DNA from: Bacillus sp. BA3
GTDB lineage: Bacteria > Bacillota > Bacilli > Bacillales > DSM-1321
Length of the DNA: 64,000 nucleotides
Direction: 5' to 3'
Assembly (NCBI GenBank): GCA_002835675.1
Contig: PIZR01000002.1
Span: 783,878 to 847,877, forward strand
Below, piece by piece: positions 56,233-63,793 of this stretch. Position numbers and translations under genes: made by a program. Below the pieces are notes generated by a model. It was not told the origin of the DNA. It saw nothing but the letters and a program-made list of their open reading frames with translations, and did no database searches. Every line of letters begins with the position of its first letter. The first letter of the stretch is position 1.

Positions 56233-57524
56233 CAATCATTCTCCCCCTTCAACTTATTCATCGCATGGATAAATACGTCCTCTGAACCAAATCCTCCAGC
56301 TTTCGTGACGACATGAATAGCGTCATTACCTAGGAATTTGGAGATCGGGACCCCTATTTCCAGTTCATCCAGCAATTCGAAACCTTTTACATCCCATAGA
56401 TTGCATATTTGCTTGGCTGTATCGCCGCCTGTCATTGTCACACCTTTAAAATATTGTTTCTCTAACAGGACAGAACATACTGTTCCAATCGCTTTCACAA
56501 TCTCGTTACTGACCTGTGTATGAGTAAGGCCTTTAGATTCGCCTGTTTTCCAAGCCCTTTCAATATCCGCGTTTTCTGCAGTGGAATAAATGACGACATC
56601 CTGCCCTTGTGCTGCCATTTGGATGGCCTCATGATAGACTCTCCTGATTTCCTCAGTTCTTTCCCGGTCTTCCCCTACAGCTTTATGGGACTCGAATGAT
56701 ATGGCATGTACCTGGGTCTGTTCCAACATTTTATTCAATTGTTTCCGTGAATTCTTATTTACACTTCCGATCACTGTAAGGACCGGCGAGCTTGAATTAG
56801 GGAGCTTCAATCGATTTTCCTTGTGTGGTATGGAATAATGGTCAGGCAGGTAATTGGCAATCCCTGCCGATCCCGCCCATGCCACGTCAATATTCATTTC
56901 CTTTGTATAATTCAATATGTCTTTCAAATGCTGCTCTTCGGTTGCATCGATGATGATATACGTTATCGAATCCTTTGCAAAACCTAATAACATACTGTTC
57001 ACATGGTTTTTGCCTTTGTCCAAATCCTTCACTGTAATTGTACCAATTTTATGTGATGTCTGGGCGCCAATCAACTCTGGCAGATAAGATTGGGTCACAG
57101 GCGTTTTTGGGTCCTTGGAAATCTCTGTTTCTCCAAGAGGAATACCATTTAAATAGTGTGTAGAATCCAGAATTGATCTTCCATTTTTAGGATACCCCGG
57201 AGCGATCATGACTAAATCCGGCCTTACAGCATCATAGATGGCATCGATTTCAGCACCGATATTTCCGCGCATTGTCGAATCTAGCTTTTTGAAGATCGTT
57301 GAGAAGCCAGCCCGCTTTAAAAAGCCTGCCGCTGCCTTGACTTTATCATAAGCATCCTGCCTCTCAAGTGAGCGGCTGTCTGTATCAAATACGACGGCAT
57401 CATAATCCCGTACATTTTCTTCATCCAATCCAAATAGTACGGTCGTTTTAAGACCATGTCGAGCCAATTGGACTCCGCTATCATTGGCGCCAGTTAAATC
57501 ATCCGCAATAATCGCTAATTTCAT
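56232..57524 (-). CDS. dtnK: Four-carbon acid sugar kinase (DUF1537, DtnK type)
   Basis: ATP-dependent kinase of 430 residues in the four-carbon acid sugar kinase family. The N-terminal substrate domain starts MKLAIIADDLTGANDSGVQL, with DSTMRGNIGAEIDAI downstream. The C-terminal nucleotide-binding domain shows TMTGGDTAKQICNLW, ISKFLGNDAIHVVTKAGGFG and ends EDVFIHAMNKL. D-threonate, D-erythronate and related acids are known substrates for the family. It follows kdgT by 28 bp and overlaps pdxA2, so the three form one operon. GGAGGGGAT precedes the ATG. Confidence 0.87.
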   Translation of the reverse strand: MKLAIIADDLTGANDSGVQLARHGLKTTVLFGLDEENVRDYDAVVFDTDSRSLERQDAYDKVKAAAGFLKRAGFSTIFKKLDSTMRGNIGAEIDAIYDAVRPDLVMIAPGYPKNGRSILDSTHYLNGIPLGETEISKDPKTPVTQSYLPELIGAQTSHKIGTITVKDLDKGKNHVNSMLLGFAKDSITYIIIDATEEQHLKDILNYTKEMNIDVAWAGSAGIANYLPDHYSIPHKENRLKLPNSSSPVLTVIGSVNKNSRKQLNKMLEQTQVHAISFESHKAVGEDRERTEEIRRVYHEAIQMAAQGQDVVIYSTAENADIERAWKTGESKGLTHTQVSNEIVKAIGTVCSVLLEKQYFKGVTMTGGDTAKQICNLWDVKGFELLDELEIGVPISKFLGNDAIHVVTKAGGFGSEDVFIHAMNKLKGEND

Positions 57525-57552
57525 TTAAATCCCCTCCAAAGCATGGGCTAGC

Positions 57553-58527
57553 CTAATTATTGTATTTAGCCACTCCACCCTTCTTATCCAAATGCTTGGA
57601 TAGGAAGCCGATGAATATCGGGAGAAGAATAGCTGTTGTCACGACACTTGCTGCAATTTGTACAGTAGCAAGCTCCGCATGGATCCCGAATGAAGCATTC
57701 GCTGCCACGATAGCCACCGGAGTCCCGACGGCGTTACCCGCAGTGGAGCCTTCAGAAGCACCGACAATCGGGTTCCATCCTATCCACTTAAAGATCAGAT
57801 ACCCTCCTCCACCAGTTAGGAGAACTGTAATCACACCAAGCAATACTCCACTTAATCCACCTTGGATTATCGCTGTGAAATTAATCCCCATACCTAATGA
57901 AAAAGCAAAGAATGGAACAAGCTTATCGCTTCCTTTAGAGAGAAAATCTTTCATCTCGGAATCCAAATTCCCTAATACCACCCCGACTAGCAGCGGAAGC
58001 AATACGGCTATGAACGAAGTTGGAGAGAACATGCCATCAGCGAAGCCCATTGTCCCGAAAATAGCAAGCGCTACCATTGTTAAGAATGGACCATCACTTA
58101 AAGCGAGAAATGGGTAGGCGGCCTTGTCTTCTTCTTTCCCATACTGACCGGCTAATGCAATATAAAGCCCGCCATTGGAATTTGTCATGGCTGCAATAAT
58201 TGCCAATGGTGCCATCCCTAAGAACAATCCGTTACTATCTGCCAGCCAGAACCCAATTAGGCCGACCAGTGCTCCTAACACCCACTTATATGTTAAAAGT
58301 GTAACGCCCTTTTTCACCGAAGTGCCTGCTGTACGAAGATTGATTTGCGTTCCGGCAATTAAGAGGAATAATGCTATCAAAGCACTTGAACTGTTCACGA
58401 ACAGTGCTTCCGTAAATCCGCCAATCCTTAATAGACTAGGAAATAATGTATTGATAGTGGCTGCCAGCAATAGCGGAACAACCATCATCCCCCCTGGGAT
58501 ACGATCAAGCGTTGCTTTAATTCTCAT
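57553..58527 (-). CDS. KdgT family sugar-acid permease
   Basis: A 324-residue, very hydrophobic protein of the 2-keto-3-deoxygluconate permease family, with about ten membrane helices. GGMMVVPLLLAATINTLFPS and PVAIVAANASFGIHAELATV are typical. The founding member imports 2-keto-3-deoxygluconate with protons. As first gene of an operon for a four-carbon acid pathway, it probably carries that acid instead; this is inference. AAAGGGG precedes the ATG. A cre site and a sigma-A promoter lie immediately upstream. Confidence 0.83.
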   Translation of the reverse strand: MRIKATLDRIPGGMMVVPLLLAATINTLFPSLLRIGGFTEALFVNSSSALIALFLLIAGTQINLRTAGTSVKKGVTLLTYKWVLGALVGLIGFWLADSNGLFLGMAPLAIIAAMTNSNGGLYIALAGQYGKEEDKAAYPFLALSDGPFLTMVALAIFGTMGFADGMFSPTSFIAVLLPLLVGVVLGNLDSEMKDFLSKGSDKLVPFFAFSLGMGINFTAIIQGGLSGVLLGVITVLLTGGGGYLIFKWIGWNPIVGASEGSTAGNAVGTPVAIVAANASFGIHAELATVQIAASVVTTAILLPIFIGFLSKHLDKKGGVAKYNN

Positions 58528-58551
58528 AATAAAAACCCCTTTGTTTTATTA

Positions 58552-58565
58552 TTAAAGCGCTTACA
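58552..58565. promoter_or_regulatory. cre site upstream of kdgT
   Basis: TTAAAGCGCTTACA matches the near-palindromic CcpA consensus TGWAANCGNTNWCA with one mismatch. It lies between the -10 and the kdgT start, where bound CcpA would block elongation, implying glucose repression of the cassette. Confidence 0.72.
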
Positions 58566-58571
58566 ATATTC

Positions 58572-58600
58572 ATATTAAAATATGATGTTAATAAAAGCAA
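58572..58600 (-). promoter_or_regulatory. Sigma-A-type promoter of kdgT-dtnK-pdxA2
   Basis: On the minus strand TTGCTT, 17 bp, TAATAT. No -24/-12 pair (TGGCAC and TTGC) of a sigma-54 promoter is visible in 58528-58670. Confidence 0.62.
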
Positions 58601-58654
58601 CACTTATAAAAATATAAAACTACTTTTTATAAAAAAAGTTTAAAAATGCAACAC
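58597..58654 (-). promoter_or_regulatory. Two GTGTTGC direct repeats, candidate operators
   Basis: GTGTTGC occurs at 58654-58648 and at 58603-58597 on the minus strand, both followed by T/A-rich WTTTWTWAA and set 51 bp apart (about five helical turns). The proximal one overlaps the -35 of the kdgT promoter. They are candidate sites for the adjacent regulator. Confidence 0.5.
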
Positions 58655-58670
58655 ATTAATCAAAAAAAAA

Positions 58671-58697
58671 CAAACTTAAAGTCATTCTTTAAGTTTG
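58671..58697 (-). terminator. Terminator overlapping the regulator stop codon
   Basis: CAAACTTAAAG, 5-nt loop, CTTTAAGTTTG form a perfect stem followed on the minus strand by nine T residues. The stem includes the regulator's last codons, so regulator and operon are transcribed separately. Confidence 0.85.
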
Positions 58698-60349
58698 CGC
58701 CATAATGTTGCCCGGTTGATACCCAATCGTTCAGCAGTTTTCGTTTGATTATAATTTTCCTCTTTAAGAACTCGCTGAATGATATACTTTTCCATTTCTT
58801 TTAGTGTCGCTTTTTGCGAAACGAAGATATCAGTCGGAATGTTATTATCTTCTATTATTTTCTGAAGGGTTTCCCTTCGTATCACATACTCTTTTTCATT
58901 TAAAGCTATTTGCTTAATTAACTGTTTTAAATCGTCGATGTTGTTAGGATACGAATACTCTTCCAGAAGAGCAAGAGCATCACTTTTTATATTCATTGCA
59001 GTTGTTCCATACGTTTGATGATAATAGGATAAAAAGAATTTCGTTAAGTTTCCTATATCGCTCTTTCGTTGCGATAAATCCTGCATATGAATCGTGTTTA
59101 TTGCAAAATGCCCAGCAATGGCTTCGTTGACTTGACCATTTGATACAATGAATATCGATAGACTTTTTCTGCAGCAAATGCTTAGAAATTCTCTTAATGG
59201 TTCATAATCATTTAGACAATCGATATTCTTCAGAGTTATGGTGCGGATATGCTCAAGAGGCAGTTTGTTAAGCTCAGCTTCCTTGAATTCTTTGAAATCA
59301 ATTATTAGAAGCTTTCCATTTTTAGCTTGTTCATTATGTATATAATGTACAAGAAACTCCTTACCCGTCCCTCGATTTCCTTTTAGGTGAATGATTTCAT
59401 GATTCTTATAGAGCGATGTTACATTATTTATGAGAACTGTATCCATGGCAATCGGTTCTGAGATGGAAGCTGCCTTAATCTGCACCCCTTTTTGATCGAA
59501 TCGTTTCATCGAACTGGCATCTAATACATAAACACCATATGATGAGAACAAACCATCATGCCAAAAGCCGTCCACATCTATACTTCTGCCATCCTGTGAA
59601 AAACTGGTATGAAGCTGCTTACTTACGTTCACTTCTCCATTCATGGTTCTATATTGATCATCGCTCAATGGGTTGGAATCAAAATCCGTTAAATGCTCAT
59701 ACACGATTTGATTATCACTATTTAAAATGACGATATTATGGACTTCTTTAACTAAAAGCCTTTCATACATCCTATTGATGTCGCTTTTGTAATGAAGATA
59801 GGCAATCATTTCCCTAGCATCATTGATGGCCCTTATGATAGATTCCTTTCCCGATTGAATGAGGAATCCTTTCATGCCATAAGAGATGGTAGTATTTATT
59901 GTAATCACATCACCAACAATCTGTTTATAGCCCTCGTTTTTCAAAGTCAAGATGAGAGGAGCTACATCTTTTGATTCACGGACCGTATAAACCTGTAAAG
60001 GAAGGTCCAATAAGTCGATAATCGATTGGGCGCCTGATGTTATATTTGAAAATCCTACGATGGCCGTTTTATCTTTAAGCTCACTGGCCAATGTCAGGGA
60101 TCGGATCATATCATAACCGGAAAGGTGCATGTCAATCACTGGGATATTGACCGATTTCTTAATTAACTTGGCCGTTCCTCCCCGGCTGATTATGGCATCC
60201 GCTCCGTTTTCCGCTTCCAATTTTGCAAGTTCAACACCCTTTTCCAAGTCGCCTATGGAATACCCTATTTCCAAGTCTGGATAAAGAGGCAAACACGCTT
60301 TTATAATTGGAATCATTGATTCATACGGCGCAATGATATGTACTTTCAT
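58682..60349 (-). CDS. PrpR-type transcriptional regulator without GAFTGA loop
   Basis: A 555-residue regulator. The N-terminal PrpR sensor domain (about 1-175) has DAIISRGGTAKLIKKSVNIP and TAIVGFSNITSGAQSIIDLL. A PAS-like segment follows (about 195-290), then an AAA+ domain with a Walker A-like GNRGTGKE (about 318). The region that should carry the GAFTGA loop for sigma-54 contact is missing, and the domain is short. The C-terminus is a Fis-type helix-turn-helix (QTKTAERLGINRATLWRKLK). The gene lies directly upstream of kdgT. It probably senses the acid or its phosphate. The ATG at 60349 is eight bases after AGTAGG; another lies two codons upstream. Confidence 0.82.
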   Translation of the reverse strand: MKVHIIAPYESMIPIIKACLPLYPDLEIGYSIGDLEKGVELAKLEAENGADAIISRGGTAKLIKKSVNIPVIDMHLSGYDMIRSLTLASELKDKTAIVGFSNITSGAQSIIDLLDLPLQVYTVRESKDVAPLILTLKNEGYKQIVGDVITINTTISYGMKGFLIQSGKESIIRAINDAREMIAYLHYKSDINRMYERLLVKEVHNIVILNSDNQIVYEHLTDFDSNPLSDDQYRTMNGEVNVSKQLHTSFSQDGRSIDVDGFWHDGLFSSYGVYVLDASSMKRFDQKGVQIKAASISEPIAMDTVLINNVTSLYKNHEIIHLKGNRGTGKEFLVHYIHNEQAKNGKLLIIDFKEFKEAELNKLPLEHIRTITLKNIDCLNDYEPLREFLSICCRKSLSIFIVSNGQVNEAIAGHFAINTIHMQDLSQRKSDIGNLTKFFLSYYHQTYGTTAMNIKSDALALLEEYSYPNNIDDLKQLIKQIALNEKEYVIRRETLQKIIEDNNIPTDIFVSQKATLKEMEKYIIQRVLKEENYNQTKTAERLGINRATLWRKLKE

Positions 60350-60528
60350 ACACATAACCTACTTTCTTATATATCCGAACCCTACCCTTTGTATGGCAGG
60401 GATTTAAAGAGCCCTTACTGAGAATTCATTATATCATTATTCTCTTTTCACTTCCTAAAAAGACGATCCTAGTTAATCATGCAAGAGCGGACCATTCTTT
60501 CTTTTCGTTACCGCTTTAACAAAAGTGC

Positions 60529-60569
60529 TTCATTCCATGATAAACTATGTCATATAAAAATGTACGAAA
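60529..60569 (+). repeat. 41-bp imperfect direct repeat, right of C4-acid cassette
   Basis: Partner of 55020-55060 (35/41 identical). On its minus strand TGAAGC, 16 bp, TAAC sits where the left copy has the intact sigma-W promoter, consistent with a decayed duplicate. The rest of 60356-60652 shows no gene. Confidence 0.8.
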
Positions 60570-60655
60570 TGTACAGCTGCATTTTGTACTGCGGTTTTAC
60601 TTTCTCAAAAGAAAAGAAAGCCCTTTCATAAACATACATACTAGGAGGGATCATG

Positions 60656-61456
60656 ATGAACACTCGAAGGAATATTTATTTTTTCCATGCACCGAATGCA
60701 GAGATGCTTAGCAAGATTGAATACTTGTCAGACTTGGCGAAGCAACATTCGTATGAAGTCATCCAGGATTTCACAAAAGCAAACATCATCGTAAGCATCG
60801 GTGATGACGGCACATTCCTGCAGGCAGCCCGTAAAACCGGGTTCAGGGATGACTGTTTATATGCTGGCATTTCCACCACAGGTAACTTGAATATGTATTG
60901 CGATTTCCACTTGGAAGATACGGATAAAATGATCGATGCCATGACTAGAGAGCAAATCGAGGTGCGTAAATATCCAACCATCGATATCCAATTGGACGAT
61001 CAGCCCTCCTTTTATGCCCTTAATGAACTCAGTATCCGGTCTTCCATCACCAAAACGTTCATCATGGATATTTTCATTGATCGACTCCATTTTGAAACTT
61101 TTCGCGGGGACGGAATCATCATTGCTACTCCGACCGGAAGCACCGCCTATAATAAATCGGTCAATGGGGCGGTTGTCGATCCCCTTCTCCCTTGCTTTCA
61201 AGTGAGCGAGCTTGCTTCCATCAATAATAATACCTATCGGACCTTAGGTTCCTCATTCATTCTTAGCGGTGATAGGACTTTGACCATCCACCTTGAACAA
61301 AACGGACCAAGCTATCCGATCATCGGAATGGACAATGAAGCCTTAAGCATCAATCATGTCGAACAGGTAAAGGTCCGGTTAAGCGGTAAAGTCATCAAGA
61401 CCGTTAAGCTAAAAGACAATTCCTTTTGGGAAAAGGTTAAAAGGACCTTCCTTTGA
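60656..61456 (+). CDS. nadK2: NAD kinase NadK2 (YtdI type)
   Basis: Phosphorylates NAD to NADP. The protein is 266 residues; GGAGGG six bases before the ATG at 60656 supports this start over the ATG one codon earlier. The usual GGDGT motif reads IGDDGTFLQ (second Gly replaced by Asp), while the rest of the family pattern is kept: DGIIIATPTGSTAYNKSVNG, the DNEALS segment and the C-terminal KLKDNSFWEKVKRTFL. In B. subtilis the homologue follows sppA directly; here a four-gene cassette lies between. Confidence 0.93.
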   Translation: MNTRRNIYFFHAPNAEMLSKIEYLSDLAKQHSYEVIQDFTKANIIVSIGDDGTFLQAARKTGFRDDCLYAGISTTGNLNMYCDFHLEDTDKMIDAMTREQIEVRKYPTIDIQLDDQPSFYALNELSIRSSITKTFIMDIFIDRLHFETFRGDGIIIATPTGSTAYNKSVNGAVVDPLLPCFQVSELASINNNTYRTLGSSFILSGDRTLTIHLEQNGPSYPIIGMDNEALSINHVEQVKVRLSGKVIKTVKLKDNSFWEKVKRTFL

Positions 61457-61464
61457 ACGTACTA

Positions 61465-61497
61465 AAAAGGTACCGGATATGATAGCCGGTACCTTTA
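61465..61497. terminator. Bidirectional terminator between nadK2 and the TatD-type gene
   Basis: AAAGGTACCGG and CCGGTACCTTT form a perfect stem around ATATGATAG, with A/T runs on each side. Confidence 0.87.
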
Positions 61498-62265
61498 AAT
61501 ATGATAAAAATCTTTCGTATTTTGATAAAGGGTTTCATAAACATCCTCAATCGGCAATCCTTTAATCGAAGCAATTTGACGCACACTGTCATGCATCATG
61601 CCGGGATGGGTCCATTTCCCTTCGAAAACCCCTTCAAACGGCCATGGGCCATCCGTTTCAATCATCATCAGCTTAAGTGGGTATGCCGAAATTAATTCCT
61701 GTATTTCCCTCTCATAACAAACATCAGGTGTAATCGAAATGCGGTAGCCCTTTTCGGCCATTCTTTCGACTGTGCGGATATCTCCTTTAAACCAATGAAA
61801 GTGCGCCTTTGTGATTTGATGCTTATCCAAAAGGTCGCAAACGATAGGTGCATCTTCATGGACGGCATGAAGGATAACCGGCTTTTCCATCTCTTTAGCA
61901 AAAGCCAGGAACTTCTCCAATATCACTATATACGCTGAGTTATCAATATCGGGATTTTCCTGCCTTAGATAATAGGGCAGTCCAACCTCACCTATGGCAA
62001 CCATATCTTGACGATGTTCCCGCATCCAGTTCAATAATTCGTTCACTTCTTCATCACTCGGGAGGGGCTGCTCTGGATGAAAGCCAAAGGCTGGCTTAAC
62101 TCGGGAATCCTCCAGTGAAAGCTGATAATTGTTAATAGAAGAAGCCAAATTCATGGAAACAGTCAGCAAGGATTGCAAATGAACCTTTTCCATGTCAGTC
62201 AGAATCTGCTTCCGCTTAACAACATCATATTTATCCAAATGGATATGGCTGTCGATGATTCTCAA
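61495..62265 (-). CDS. TatD-type metal-dependent hydrolase
   Basis: Amidohydrolase-superfamily protein of 256 residues. Metal ligands are all visible: the HxH pair in IIDSHIHLDKY, Glu in VAIGEVGLPYY, His in PVILHAVHEDAP, His in KAHFHWFKGD and Asp in MMIETDGPW. TatD proteins are usually 3'-5' nucleases, but the last position in this operon, behind a probable thiamine-pyrimidine transporter, makes a pyrimidine or amide substrate possible. Start TTG behind GGAGGC. Substrate uncertain. Confidence 0.83.
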   Translation of the reverse strand: MRIIDSHIHLDKYDVVKRKQILTDMEKVHLQSLLTVSMNLASSINNYQLSLEDSRVKPAFGFHPEQPLPSDEEVNELLNWMREHRQDMVAIGEVGLPYYLRQENPDIDNSAYIVILEKFLAFAKEMEKPVILHAVHEDAPIVCDLLDKHQITKAHFHWFKGDIRTVERMAEKGYRISITPDVCYEREIQELISAYPLKLMMIETDGPWPFEGVFEGKWTHPGMMHDSVRQIASIKGLPIEDVYETLYQNTKDFYHI

Positions 62266-62283
62266 ATTTAATAGCCTCCTTAC

Positions 62284-63027
62284 TTAAGTAGAAAGAGTTG
62301 GCATTAATGCTGCATATAACTCTCTTTTCAAATGAAAAAATTCATCACTAAGAAGCTGTTCTTCACTTCTTGGCCTTGGAAACGGAACTTTGACTTCTTT
62401 GATGACCGCAGCCGGTTTTGCAGATAACACATAAATTCTATCGGATAGGAAAACCGCTTCATCTATGCTATGCGTAACAAAAAGCACCGACCTCCGATTT
62501 TCCTCCCAAACCGACAACAGCCATTTTTGCATTTGCAATCTTGTCAGTTCATCCAAGGCAGAAAAGGGTTCGTCCAGGCACATCAAGTCCTGTGGACTTA
62601 AGATACTCCGGATGAATGCGGACCTTTGCTTCATGCCTCCTGATAATTCATGCGGATATGCTTTCTCATACTCTTCTAATCCAGCTTTCATCAATAGGGC
62701 TTTTGCCTTTTCTTTATCTCTGATCCCAGCAAGTTCACTTCCCAGCAAAACATTTTCCAATACCGTTCTCCAAGGTAAAAGGGAAGGCTGCTGCGGCATA
62801 TAGCTGATATGGCCCTTTAAACCATTTATCTTTTTACCATCCAGTGAAATGATGCCATGATCCGGCTTCAAAATACCTCCGATCAAGTGGAACAAAGTAC
62901 TTTTACCGCTGCCCGATGGCCCAAGGATCGTGACAAATTCCCCATCATCCACACGAAAATTCATGTTCTCCAATATATTCTGTTTACCATCGAAAGAATA
63001 GGAGACATCTTTAATTTCCAGCTTCAT
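62284..63027 (-). CDS. ABC transporter ATP-binding protein, probable thiamine-pyrimidine uptake
   Basis: A 247-residue ATPase. Walker A is LGPSGSGKST (about residue 35), the signature is LSGGMKQR (about 133), Walker B is LMCLDEPFSALD, and the switch His is in FVTHSIDEAV. It resembles the SsuB/TauB/ThiZ group that works with NMT1-type binding proteins. It overlaps the permease gene by 17 bp. With a thiamine-binding-type protein upstream, uptake of a thiamine precursor such as hydroxymethylpyrimidine is the best guess. A sulfonate substrate cannot be excluded. GGAGGG lies upstream of the ATG. Confidence 0.85.
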   Translation of the reverse strand: MKLEIKDVSYSFDGKQNILENMNFRVDDGEFVTILGPSGSGKSTLFHLIGGILKPDHGIISLDGKKINGLKGHISYMPQQPSLLPWRTVLENVLLGSELAGIRDKEKAKALLMKAGLEEYEKAYPHELSGGMKQRSAFIRSILSPQDLMCLDEPFSALDELTRLQMQKWLLSVWEENRRSVLFVTHSIDEAVFLSDRIYVLSAKPAAVIKEVKVPFPRPRSEEQLLSDEFFHLKRELYAALMPTLST

Positions 63028-63793
63028 CCTTGCCGCCCTCCTTTCTCTTCCAAGAAACTAAGTATTTCTCCAGGAAGGTGATGATTCCAAAAAAGACCAG
63101 GCTCATTCCCATAATGATGAAAATGGCAACAAACACCCGGTCTGTCCTGAACGCAGAGGACGCGAGCGTCATATAAACACCAATCCCCGATTTTGCCCCG
63201 AGCCACTCTGAAATAACCGCACCCATTACGCTATAGGTTGCCGAAATTTTCAGGCCGGAGAAAATGAACGGGATTGAGTGAGGAAATTCCAGCTTCCAAA
63301 ATAACTGGTTTTTCCCCGCTCCCATCATCTTGAAATAATGCTTAAGCTCGTATGGTGTCTGGCGAAAACCGTCCAATGATGCAACCGCAACCGGAAAAAA
63401 ACATACGAGCGAAATCACTATTAGCTTAGGCAGCATGCCAAAGCCAAACCAGATCACCAATAGCGGGGCCAAAACTATGATAGGTATATTTTGTGATAGT
63501 ATGAGCAGAGGATAAACCGCGTCCTTCACACCTGGAAATAGGTGTAAGGTTGCAGCAACCAATAAGCCGATGCAGCTTCCAATAAAAAAACCCGACAACG
63601 CAAGCTCGGTTGTCGATATAAGGTGTCCGTAAAGATTGCGCGACGACTCAATTCCTTCAATGAAAATGGCCGATGGAGCGGGAAGCAGCCATTGTTCAAC
63701 CTTCAATAAGACTGTCACTGACTCCCAAACTATCAGCAACAATAATAAAAGAAAGAAGGGAGCCCCCTTCTTCCAAATTCCCCTTCCGATCAT
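63011..63793 (-). CDS. ABC transporter permease, probable thiamine-pyrimidine uptake
   Basis: A 260-residue inner-membrane permease with six predicted helices and the BPD-type EAA loop around LKHYFKMMGAGKNQLFWKLE, FPHSIPFIFSGLKIS. An N-terminal membrane helix (FFLLLLLLIVWESVTVLL, about 13-30) precedes the core. The ATG overlaps the stop of the upstream thiamine-binding-type gene (ATGA), so this is an operon. The substrate-binding protein is probably outside the window. Confidence 0.85.
   Translation of the reverse strand: MIGRGIWKKGAPFFLLLLLLIVWESVTVLLKVEQWLLPAPSAIFIEGIESSRNLYGHLISTTELALSGFFIGSCIGLLVAATLHLFPGVKDAVYPLLILSQNIPIIVLAPLLVIWFGFGMLPKLIVISLVCFFPVAVASLDGFRQTPYELKHYFKMMGAGKNQLFWKLEFPHSIPFIFSGLKISATYSVMGAVISEWLGAKSGIGVYMTLASSAFRTDRVFVAIFIIMGMSLVFFGIITFLEKYLVSWKRKEGGKDEAGN

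Noticed and set aside
58528-58670. Sigma-54 (-24/-12) promoter upstream of kdgT
   Set aside because: Expected beside a PrpR-type regulator, but TTGC in this region has no GG ten bases upstream.
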